From Gnetum montanum (taxonomy: Eukaryota; Streptophyta; Gnetopsida; Gnetales; Gnetaceae), in assembly GCA_015680685.1 (NCBI GenBank), contig MNCI01020195.1:897-64896 (forward strand): 64,000 nucleotides of DNA. The letters are read 5' to 3'. The notes beneath the pieces were generated by a model. The model was given only the letters and a program-made list of their open reading frames with translations, made no database searches and was not told where the DNA came from. Each line of letters begins with the position of its first letter. Within the stretch, counting starts at the first letter, position 1. Below, one piece after another: positions 40,001 through 52,000 of this stretch. The translations under genes were made by a program, and so were the position numbers.

Positions 40001-43000
40001 CGTTTTATGATGAGTTTCCCTTTCTCTGGGGATTTAATGGGTTGCAAGTTTCCTCAATCTTATAGATCCTTTCCAAAACTTTTTAATGGCCAAAAGTACA
40101 ACTGGTTGATGGGACAAATATCAGCAATGGTGTGTTTTTTCGATTTCTTGTTAATCCACAAGCGCTCTGATGAGATCCAACTCCACAACTCTATCAGATT
40201 GATTATTTTTATGCTGCAACTTTATTCAATAGTTCCATAATTTGTTGCCTCAGTTCCCCTCTAATTGCACCAAGGAAAGGAAAAGTCTCTGTCCATCTTT
40301 TAATTCATCGAAGTGAAAGGAGCTCTCCAGAACTACTAAATTACCATATTCAATTGACAGTCAACATGAAGGCTTCCACACCGTTCTTTAATCTTTTGGA
40401 TTTAACAAATTTACAAGGGTGCATGAGTTTTTTATTAATGGAGCTGAGTTGAGAGATTTGCCTCTACTCTCTTAACTTATGGGACCAACTTGAAGTCTCG
40501 AGTAGCATTTCTTAGCCATCCTCGACTCTTCTTTTACTTCTAAAGCACCTTGACAGGAAACACATCTTCAAATTAATTCTTCTTGTGCAAAACAAAGACC
40601 AATTCCATCACAGAGCAACTACTTTTAATAGTAAGATTAATTTTAACTCTAGTCCATGCTACTTTTGATTAAATAGTCTGTCCATGTATCTGTCAAATCC
40701 ATGGCAAAATATATCTTTCCAATCAAGAAATTCCACTGGTCCACTGCACTCAATAAGAAAGTCTGCCTGCCCAAGTCCATGACAGTAAGAATCTAAGAAA
40801 CCAGAATTTTCATTGATAGAAGAATCTCCAAATTGAGTCCTTAACATGAGTATCTCCTAATTAACCATGAAACACTCCTCAAACCAAAACTGAGTTCGTT
40901 GTCCTGGCTAAATAAGGGCAGATGTAGCACAACTGAAAGGTCTCACTAATTCAATGAGGCTGTCCATGCCCCTCAGAGGTCCCATAATATGAAGAACACG
41001 AGATCACAAAACTCAAGAGTCTACGTAGGCATTATATCCAAATACTGAGTTTTAATTGACCATTCAAACACAAACAAAGTAAGTTATCGCTGCTAAAGAA
41101 ACCACAATTTCAACACTATCCATTTTGGCCATCACTAATAGACAGATTACATCTGTACAGATTGCATTTGTCCATCAACTGTGAAACATTTGTAAGTATC
41201 CCTCTGAGTTGTTTTAATGTGACCATCGTTTATAGGAGATCTCACAGGATAACCAGCAGACTTGTGCCATAGAATAACTGCTAAAACAACACACAATCTT
41301 TTAGTGAAATTACCGAGTATTTCTGTGGTCCCACTGAACAGTAAGCCAATTGCTCAAAACTAAGATTCACAACCTTGCTCTGATACCATGTGTAATGAGA
41401 CTGCCCTTAGCATATTTTGACACCAATATAAGTCCTCATGATATCTAGCAATAAGGTGAAACTCAAGATATAAAACATGTCATGATCTGTGAGCAGTATA
41501 CATATGCTCAAAGTCACCTTTAACCAGGTCACTATTCAATCCTAACACAACATGAGAACTTCTCCTAGAGTCAAATATTCAAGAGCACATGACACCATGG
41601 TGACCATCCAGCCACAGTTAATGTCAGACTTGCTATGCGACTGTCCAGCACAGCTTGTCATGAACCCTAAAGAGTCTACCCCATAGTAGAGTTGAACTAC
41701 CACACCATGATAGACCTGGCTTTACCTAGTAGGGTAAAAAGGGCTGCAGAGTACCATTGTGAGGGAATAGCCTAGGATCTCTACTGCACATCTAAGCTCT
41801 ACAGCCTTCAAATGGTAGAGCAGCAGTTGTCATAACACCAACCCAGCTACTCTTTGCAATCATAGAATTATAACATGTTCTCCAAACCCAACTATTAAAC
41901 GTCAATTTTATTCCTAATGACTTCAAATATTTTTACACCACTAAAACAAAAAAATTGTTCCTTGTTGGTCACAATGATTTTGAATACGTTCTGTTTTCAG
42001 AAGATATTAATGACTAGCAAGTTCATTTTAGACATGTACATGATCTCTACCTTCTCCAATATGAAACATGTCATCCTTGACAGTCAATCAATTTTGCAAT
42101 TTCCTTTTTGCTTTTATTTTATTTTTATATATTTAAGTATCCTAACAGAATACACCAAACAGACAATACCATATAAACCAGTTTCTTCATCACTTAGCTA
42201 TTTATCATTCTAATTGTATATGACATGTTACCAAACAGCTATTATATTAGTTGCACACCATTGCTTCTTCTGCATTTATTTGAATCTTGAACATTCATTT
42301 TATGAACATTTGGATGTTTGCCTACTTTTTATTGGCAAAACCTCTTGGAAAATTATTGTTTGCCAATATCCCCTCTAGTGCTCATGACTTTATTGCCTTC
42401 CACTTGCAACTGCAAGACTGTCGCTAGCTTCACCTAGATCACAGCTCCTAAAACTAGCTTTAAGAATGGTGATTACACTGTTGTATACCTTTGTAACTTG
42501 CGTTATGCCTTGTAAGGCACTTAATCTCCTATATATGCATCTTTTTGTATTTTTTGAAAAATAAAAACAATGGTTTAAGACAATTATTGGTTCAATGTAA
42601 GGCAATTCAGAATATTGATTTGTAAAGGAAGAAAAAAAAACACACACACTGATATTATGAAACGCCAGGTATACAATCAAGCAAATTAGTTAAAAGATCA
42701 GTATTCTAAGGCAAATCAATCGTAACATTCTAGCTTGTCAATCAATGTAGGTGTAATTGTAAGCACCAGTGAGATGTATGCACATCTATACCATAATTTT
42801 CCAAGTGGAAATGATTTTGACCTCTTCATGAATTTAAAATACTGTTGATTTTTAGTATTCAGCCTCAGTGGGTAGGTGTTGCTCATCTATTGCTATTTTC
42901 TGCTGTTAAATTGTGGGTCGCATTGTACCATGTATATAGCATTAATGGTACAAAATTTGTGCTTCCATTGCGTCATCACAAAGTTAACTTGCTAACGAAG

Positions 43001-46000
43001 TAAGACAGTAAAGAAATGAATGTATTTGAGTGGGAATTTGTATGGCCAGTTCAGTCAAGATAATCTTTATTTTTTAGAGAACAAATAAAAATCAGTATTA
43101 GTTGTAATATCTTGTATTCTATTTTCAGTAATGTAATCCTGAACATTTCCTCAAAAAAAAAAAAGCATTTTAGCGCATATATTAATTGTATATCATAAAG
43201 TTATAACTTGTGCATCAAATATGTATAATTTTTGAGGTAGAAAATGGAATGTTTTTCAACTCCCACTCATGAATCTAAGATACTTTTAAAGTACTCTTTT
43301 TTAGTATTCAGTCAGTATGTGACTTTAACTGATTAGCTACAACTTTTTGTTGTTTAAAATCTGGTTTTCTGCACTGTACTGCGTATATAATATTAATCAT
43401 ACTAAAATGCTGCCTCCACAGTCCATCACAATATTCACTTGCTATTACAGGAAAATTGTGAAAAAGTAAATATGTCTGGAATGTTAGGATATCAGAGATC
43501 AATCAACATATTTTACTTATGCATATTAACAATTTTCAAAAAATGCAAGGTAGATCTGTGATAAAAGCTTTTCCAATAATGCACGACCAACTTTATTTTT
43601 GCTATGGAAAGAGAATTATAAGTCATGATATTTTAATATAATCAAACAGCATAATTTACTACATTTGTGAAATGTGTCAAGACAAAACTTGTAGAAGAAA
43701 AGGTCAGCATTATTGATAATTTATAAGTCCAGTTTCTTGTAATTGAATGCTTACATATAGATATTGAATGATAAACTCTTCATATTTTAGTGTAAATAAA
43801 TAGCTGTCAGAAAACAAAATAATATACAGCAGATTCACTCATTGCAATCTTTAAAAAGCAAAAGAAATGAATGCATGTTATTGCACAGTGATTCTAAAGA
43901 TCAAGATGAAATGAATACATAATACTGAGGAGTATTTGATTTGGCAAAGATGAAAGGAGTACGTGAACACCAGAAGTACAATACAGGTGAATAAAACAGT
44001 TAATCAAATATCAGTAAGTGAACAGAACTCAAACTGAAATGATACACAACCATTTGATATACTATTGTGTGTTACAGAACATTAGACATTCAGTGCAAAT
44101 GCTTAGAATTTAACATACATAAATTTCTGTCGACCTGTTTTTGTGTTATTTCTTAAGTCTGCATAAGATCTTGCTTCTATATTTATTGTGATAGTTATTT
44201 TTTTGAGATACAACAGTAGCTGACTAGCAGCTAGGCATGTTGCACAATGGTTAGGACCCTCATTTATCAAAAGAGAGGTTGTGAATTAAATACCTACCCC
44301 CATTTATAGGTATGGCAGCAGTGGAGTAGCCTTATGGTGGAACATGTTTATAGTGGATCACATCTACCCTGTTTTATGGGTAAGGGCTGTGTTACCAGCC
44401 CTGAGTTTCATTGTCTTAAAAAGAAAAAATAGGCTGATTCTAACCTTCATTTAAAGTTTTATTAATATTTCATGACCCTAAATGCTTTCATTTTTACCTA
44501 TAAATACCAAAAATATTGTGACATGTGTATGGTATAGATTCCTAGTAGGATCCTCACAATTTCACTCTGAGAAGATGATACTACATCATTCCAACAATTG
44601 AAATTCAATGCTATAGAGGGCAATGATGTGTCAACTGGCCTCCCAAGAGGCATAGACATGAAATCTATAGGCATATAACAACCTATCCTTTGTGGTGATA
44701 TCAAGTGCAAATTATGTTTCTTGTCCTTCAGTTAAATTTAATGTCATCAGTGTAACAAACCACCTTTTCCTTTCATGTCTTGATGTCTGGTGTAGCAATT
44801 GTGAATATGCTTTGTTATGATTATGCATATAGCTTGTTTCTGGTTTGTGAATTTACCTATGATTTGTAATTATAATGGACTTGAGTGGTGTTAACCAAGC
44901 ACTTATGATTTGTGTGCTTTGATATTGATTTATAAATTTATCTATGATCTGATAATAGTCATGGATTTGAGTGTTGATGTGTTCATGTTTATGATATATG
45001 TGATTTGATGCTGATTTATGGATCTATCTATGATTTGATGATAGTGATAGAATTAAGTGTTGTTGATGTGCTTGTGCTAATGGATTTAAGTGCTATTGAT
45101 GTGCTTGTGTTGATGGATTTAAGTGCTATAGATGAGCTTGATGATTTGGATGATTTGGTGTTGAATTGTCAATCTATCTATGATTGCATAATTGTGATAG
45201 ATTTAAGTATTGTTAATATGTTGATGACTTGTATATTGAATGACACATCTTGTATGCATTGGCTGAATGATGTATTAGTGATTGGTTGAATGACCTATGA
45301 TGTTTCATTGTGATGAAATCTGAGTTGTATTAATACGTGGATATGTACTACTAAAGATGCATGAACTAAGTATATAATGAACTAAGTATATAGTGGTTGC
45401 TGATTCAGCATCTATTAATGGAATAATTGAAAGGAATCTTGCGAAGAGATAGAGCTGGAATGTTGTATTGTTGTGAGATTGCTACAATGTTTTAATTATT
45501 CATGTGTTGCATGAACTATGTGGATCAGAATGATTTCTTAAACTAATTAGAATGTTCCTTTCTAAACTCTGTGTGTATCAATGTGGGTATCTCCTATACA
45601 TGCTTTTTGTATGTTCATATAAGTTTGGCATCCCTGATCTCTAGGTGCTACTGTGCAAATGCTAGGTACTGAGCAATCTGAGTTGGAAAGAAAGAAAAAG
45701 GTGATATTAGGTATGATTCATTTCTATTTTAAGATTTTGTAATATGTAAAGGATAAAAAGGAAAAGGAACCTAACCTATAACTTAGGGATAATTACATAC
45801 TTTCTTAACTAATCTTTTGAAGAAATAAAAGTAATTAAATCAAAAAAGAAATTGGATATCTCTAAGGCTTATGATACCGTGTCTTGGGAGAAGTTGGAGG
45901 TGATTATGCTGAGGAAGGGGTTCCACCTGAATTTTGTAAAACTTTGCATATCCATTCAAACTTCTGGGGCTTTTTCTTTAGATTTGGACAGGCAGTTATG

Positions 46001-49000
46001 GGGGTTCCCATCCCCAAGAAGGGGGTTAAGACAAGGGGACCCTCTGTCCCCGTACCTTTTCATTCTGGTTATGGATACCCTACAAGCATACTATGAGGCG
46101 AAGGCGGCTGAGGGGTTTGGAGATTGCAAGGGTGAGGTGTCTAGTTGAGCATTATCCAAATGACACCATTCTGTTTTCACAAGTGGTGATCCCGCAGGCC
46201 AAGGTGATCAATCAGGCATTGGAGCACATGGCTATGGAGATTGGTCTAGAAATAAATAGATGTAAGTCCGCAGTTCACTTGCTGAACACTCCTGTCAAGG
46301 TGAAGGGGTTGATTATGCAGCATTTGGGGGTCCTCCCTGGATCATGGGAGGATGCGTACTTGGGACTCCCGTTATACAATTGGCATAGGAAACAGGTTTG
46401 GGATGGCTTGCTGTAGTGGATTCAGAAGCAGATGGATCAATGGACATGCCATTTCCTGACATGGGATGGGAAGGCTTTGCTTGCTACTACTGTCTTATCT
46501 GCCATGTCTAGGTATGTGGCTTTGGTTGCTCGCCCTCCAAGTAGTATTGTAGAGCGGATTGACCAAGTCATTCACAATTTCACTTGGTAGGGAGGAAAAG
46601 TGGGGCAGAAATTACATTTGGTGAAATGGGATGTGGTTGTTCGTCCAAAGAATGTTGTGGGCTTGGGAATTCCTAAATTCCAGGACATTACTGACATGGG
46701 AGCCTAGGTTCTAGTCAATAAATTTATTGCGTCAAGTCATTGGCCAACACAATGTGATGGGAAGAAAGTATCTACAGTGGGAGGACAAGCCGCAGGGTTC
46801 CCACATCTAGAGGGTAATTTGTAGACATGCCAGGATGGTTATGCAAAAGGGGTTGTGTTGGGAATCTCACCGCAGCAATTTATCAAACACAAATATCCTG
46901 AGGTACACAGTTTTTTTTTTGTCGGGGGCAGGGGGTGTGGAAAATAAAATTTTTCATTTGGTTGATTCAACATTTGGCATTGCTGGTAAAAGCAATGCTT
47001 AGGCGGCGGGGGCTCCACACGACGGACACATGTCCCCTTTGCATGGTTGCGGTTGAACTTGTAACTCACTTTCTATTTAGTTGTGAGTTTACGGACCGGG
47101 TTATTCGTGTAGTGAATCTCTGGGAGAATTTGAAAATTTCTGGTGACTTGAAGGCAACAACAGTCTTGTGGGTGATATGAAAGGCACGAAATTGTTGGAT
47201 TTTTTAGAGTCTACAGCTACCGTTGCTAGTGCAAATTGCAGCACAACAAATCAGATTGTGGGCAAAGGCGCATGCCATGGCCATCACTTTGACTTTCAAG
47301 TCAACTTGCAATGGCTATTGGGCCAACCTAGTGCTTTGGGGGATGGTACAACGAGCAAGGTGGGCTGACATGCTTCCCCTGTTGCAGGGGGAGTCAAACC
47401 TTACCTACAAGGCCCTTTTTGTCAATTGGGTGGGGGATGTGACCCTATTTCACAAAATAAGGACTAACTGTATTCCGGGGAGGATCAAGACCAAAGTTCG
47501 TAGTTCCTGTCTCCTTGGCTGCTAAAAAAGTACTATCGGATAGTCCATGAAGGGGTTCTCATGACCTATTTGTTTATGATGGGGTTCTAGTTGGCTCCTC
47601 TTTTCCCAATGTTTAGGGATACAAATCTTGACTCCCCCATCCACTTCATAATTGTAGATTGACTCGTCTTCTCGGGCTAGATCGTTCTAAAAGAATGCAC
47701 TGACAAACTCACTTTCCCGTAACTTCGGCTCCCCACATCAACTACCAAAGAGCCGTAACTCCCCACATCAAAAAAAGTACTATATACACTTAGTACCATC
47801 GTTTTTCGACCGAAACTGCGTCACTTACTTACTAACTAAGTATATAACTATAACCAATGGTCAATGGTCAATGGTCAATGGTTGGTGACCACACAAGGTT
47901 TTCGGGCGTTTTTCAGCATATAAAATATATGAAATATTTGGATTCATGAAGGAAGCGTTGAAACACGCGTCAAGTCAAGTAAGTTGCTTGGTCTGTTTAC
48001 GTTGAAACACGCGTCAAGTAACGACGAAATTGGTCGGTTTACCAGCATTACATAGGGTAATGCACTTCCAGAGATTTCAAGAAGCCGTGTTCGATATACA
48101 TCGTTGACAGTGGCCTCCATTGCAAGTTTGTTGGGGCTACCATGATCCCCCCTTGGGGGCATGGTCTTCAGGATGCAACTTTTTTTTTCAGGGGGCTATT
48201 CCCAAGGCTAGGAGTAGCCAAGTGTTGAGATCGATGCTCCTAGCATTGTGGCAAGATGTCGTGGAGATAACAGAGAGGTTTTTTGTCTGGTCCGGTAATG
48301 TATCTAAGTTACTAGGACTGCATTTCACCTTCATGCAATGCATGAGGCTCGATGATATGGTTAATCTGCCGCAATTTTTTTTTTTTTTTTTTTTTGGATA
48401 CGCTGCAAAGACAATGGAGGTGTAGGCATTCTGGTTTGATTTTAGCTTTATGGCAAGGGCAAGGGCTTCTCTTCCGGCCATTAGTACTTTTGTATATGCG
48501 CACCAACGTTCTCGCTGTGAGTTGCCAACGATGGTTGAGGTTTGCAATGACTCTAAAGGGGGGGATGTTGGGGATGACTTGGGGGGGTACTTTGGATTAT
48601 GGGTTACCCCCCAACCTACCAAGGGAGTTCAAGGGGATGGCACAGAGGACTGTGGCCAGGGCAGGAGGTTGGAGGGGGGTCAAGGGGTGATGAGAATCTC
48701 AAACATGCACACATGCATGATTATGTGGCAGAAGCAGCTGAGGCAACGATGCAGCATGCATGAGAGGAGGAATGGGCTCTTTGGCAAATGCATTGGGCCA
48801 TGCACGAGGAAGAGTTCTTGCATCAACTGGAGGAGGCAGTGGGAATGGGCAACAACATTGTTGAGGCGGCAGAGGCGACGGCGCGTCGTGCGCAAGAAGA
48901 GGAATGGGATTTTTGGTAGGCATGCAAGACCAAGCGAGAGGCAGAATTCCAGCATCAACTGGAGGAGTCCAAGCACCAGTGTCGGGAATCTGCGCAGGAA

Positions 49001-52000
49001 GAGCAGCGACAACGGGATCTGGCAGAGACAACGGCTAGCGAAGCCCTTGAAGGGGAGTTCAAGGAGAGCTTGTGAGCACAGCTTCTAGAGGAGGCACACT
49101 TGCAAGAGATATGGGAGAAGGACGAGTAGGAACGATGGGCCAAGGACCATGAGGTGGCTTTGATCCAACATCAATTGGATCAAACCCATGAGAGCGCTAG
49201 GGCTTGGCTGAGGGAGGGGCAATGCCCATATGTCATCATGGACATTGGGGCGAACTACTTCTTGGCATGCGCTCCGATGCCATATTAGGCGCAAAGGCAA
49301 GGATTTGCATCTAGATGGTAGAGGAAATGCAGAGGAATGCAAGAGGAAGGAGCAGGCATTTGAGAGTTTCCAAGAGGTAAGCAAATTTTGTGGATTTAAA
49401 ACGTCACAGGGCTGTCCTAGATGCTGTCCATGCCCAAGAGAAGGTTTTTTGTGCCTACACCCAACTCCCTACTCGCATCTAAGGGGTTGTGGTTGTTGGG
49501 TGATTGAAGGGGTTGTCTTGTACAGGTGATTTGCTACCTACCATCTGGGGGGTGTGGAGGGGCCCCTGTTTTGTTGTCTTGTATTTATCGGTCATGACTT
49601 CTTTGGGGGGTGTTCATTGACTTCCAATTTTTGGGAGGGGGTGATCCCCCAGATGTATTGTGAACTAAGCCTAAAGGGTGACATTTTGTACTTTTCTGTT
49701 TATATAATATGCAACCCGAACTTTTCTCAAAAAAAAAAATGATTAAGCTTTTCTTTAGCTTGTATGGTAGCAAATGAATTTTGTAGCTCTCTTTAACTTG
49801 GTATAGTAGCAAATGAATTTTGTATTTTGATGGCTTGAAGCTAGAAATCGAAATGTGGTTGCATTTATAATTTTACGATAGCTTGATTAAATGTTAGTGG
49901 TGTGGTCTATATTATTTCCAGTGAGAAGAGATAAATTGAGACAATTTTGTATTGTGATTGTTGCTAGAGAAGTAGAAAATATCATTATGTCATTGAATAG
50001 ATATGATATTACTGATTTACATGTTTCCTATGGCCAATTGTTTGGTTGAATAAATCTGTTGATGAAAAACATCAAATATATTTTATGATTTGAAGAAATC
50101 AAGACTTGATTCGTAAATCAGAAAATGCAAATTTGTACATTGTATCAAAGAAATCTTGTATAGACTTTTACAGTTTCTATTCGTTTTTCGTTACTGTTTT
50201 CTAGTTCAGAAAATAAGCAATAGTTAAGCTAAAATATGAATGTGGTGCTTGTGTGAGTTGGACATTATTCATTTTATCTACCTTTCATTCTGTTAGAATA
50301 CTAAAGAATCAGAAATTATGCTCAAGGAGCATTAAAATTTATTCTAGAGTTCTGCTCAAACCTTGTGTTTGTTGACCAGAAAATCAGAATTTATTTACTA
50401 GCATAAGCAAATGCAAGGCAACAAAGCTGATATGGTATCTTTACTAGTAATTAGAGTATATGTGATGTTAGACTACTAAATAGTAGAGTGTGTTGGTAAC
50501 TTATTTTCCTATCATTATGCATGATGGTTTGTTGACTATTGCTGGTTGTAGCTGCCTTGTTTTGTTTGTTAAGATTTTCAATAATTTGATTTATGCATTA
50601 CTATTCAAATAATTCAAGTACTTTCCAGTCAACTGTTCATTTAAATGAACAAGATTATTAATGTGTGTTTTCTGAACCATGAATATTGTATCATTAGTTA
50701 CAATATAGTGAATAGATGAGGAGGCAACTTTTCATCTGCTATATTTGTATTTCAATTTGCAATATATTTTCCTATATCTCACTTTCTGTATGACCAATTA
50801 TGTTTTTCTGTGCAAATTTAAAACTACTAAGGTGAATTGATTGAATTGATTTGCTTATAAATGAACTAAAATGCTCTAAATATGATTCCAAGTTTAGTTG
50901 CTTTGCTTATAAATGAACTAAAATGCTATAAATATGATTCCAAGTTTAGTTGCTTTGCCATTGGTACTGCACATTGGATGCATTGTGTATATCAAGATAT
51001 GTCAATCATCATATTGGCATTATCTTCCTGCTAGATCCTTGGGCTACTATTTACATTGTATAATTTACTTTTTATGCTAAAATGACTGTTATTAATTCTG
51101 CTCTATTTTCTGTTTTAAAAGAAATTCATCCATTTTTGAAACTGTTGGATAAATCCAACTTTTGGAGATCCAAAGCCTTTTTTGGGTTAGTTCTGCTATT
51201 TTGGAAAATTTTTGTGAATTTTTCAGCTAGCATTTTGGGGGCTTTTGGTGTTAGCTCTTGCTCCCTAAGAACGGAGTGTTACAATCAGTAATTACATCAG
51301 CTTTCTAGTAGCTTTTATTTCTATCTTCTTCTTTTTTCTTTTTTCTTTTGAAACAGTTTAATGAAACATTCCATAGTGAGCTAGTCACAACAAAAACATA
51401 GTACATTAGAACACAGCAATGGAAGACTCGTCAGCAGAAATCATCAAGATAAACCAACTCAGGATACAGCCAACATAATGATGGATTGATAGTGAATAAT
51501 ATTTATTGGTGAAGGTTATTAAAACAAAAAAATTAGAAAAACATTACAAAAAAGAAGATTACAACTTAGTAATATGCATATTTAATTTTTTTTATTAAAA
51601 TATGCATATTTAATTATGCCCCCAAAATAGATGAGAAAACGTATTTTGGGAAAATGAAATTACACATAATTTAAAATTTCTAAAAATAAGAAGCACAAAA
51701 CTGCATTAAATTACTACTGTTGCTATACGTCCTAATTCTGTATACAAACTCACACATTTAACGTACCCAAAAGGATCTCCAACAACAAGGAAGGCTACAT
51801 CAGATGTGCAGGCCTCTTCCAGTATCTGATCTATTCCTTGCTCAACCATTTCCCTGTCAGCCAAAATGACAGGCTTCCCATATAGTTCTTCCTGCAATAC
51901 CATTAAAAAAACATGAATAACAGGTAACTGATTTTCAATGCTACCCATATCAAATTGTCAATGTGGTCAGAGAATAAAAGATCAATGTCATTCCAAATAT

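Larger units (their letters stand above)
36454..41837 (-). mobile_element. copia-like LTR element in intron 2, coding not recognisable
   Basis: Two diverged direct repeats, about 36454-36918 and 41391-41837, share collinear blocks such as ACTGCCCTT, AAGTCCTCAT, CATGACACCA, GGCTTTACC and GAAATAGCCTA/GGAATAGCCTA. Read on the minus strand, the right copy ends in TTACA and is followed by TGGTATCAGAGCAAGG, the initiator-Met primer site of many Ty1/copia elements. The left copy is preceded by AAAAGGGGTGGT, a polypurine tract. The 4.5 kb between them shows no RT, integrase or gag motif in any frame I read, so it is either too decayed or a non-autonomous element of the LARD type. Confidence 0.6.
35153..51766 (-). 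other. DPH5 intron 2 (16,614 bp)
   Basis: Bounded by donor GTACGT (51766) and acceptor TTGCAG (35153), with the reading phase preserved across it. It contains most of the intronic repeats listed separately: a copia-like LTR element (36454-41837), SINE pieces, tandem duplications, a minisatellite (about 44830-45240), a LINE (45846-47525) and a poly(A)-ended segment (about 48120-49740). It makes up most of the gene span. Confidence 0.9.

Noticed and set aside
45005-45289. 94-codon open frame rich in Leu/Asp/Val
   Set aside because: It is the translation of the minisatellite; the repeat period is a multiple of three.
48188-48622. Minus-strand frame of 144 codons
   Set aside because: It crosses the poly(T) tract as poly-Lys and lies opposite the retroposed segment; chance frame.
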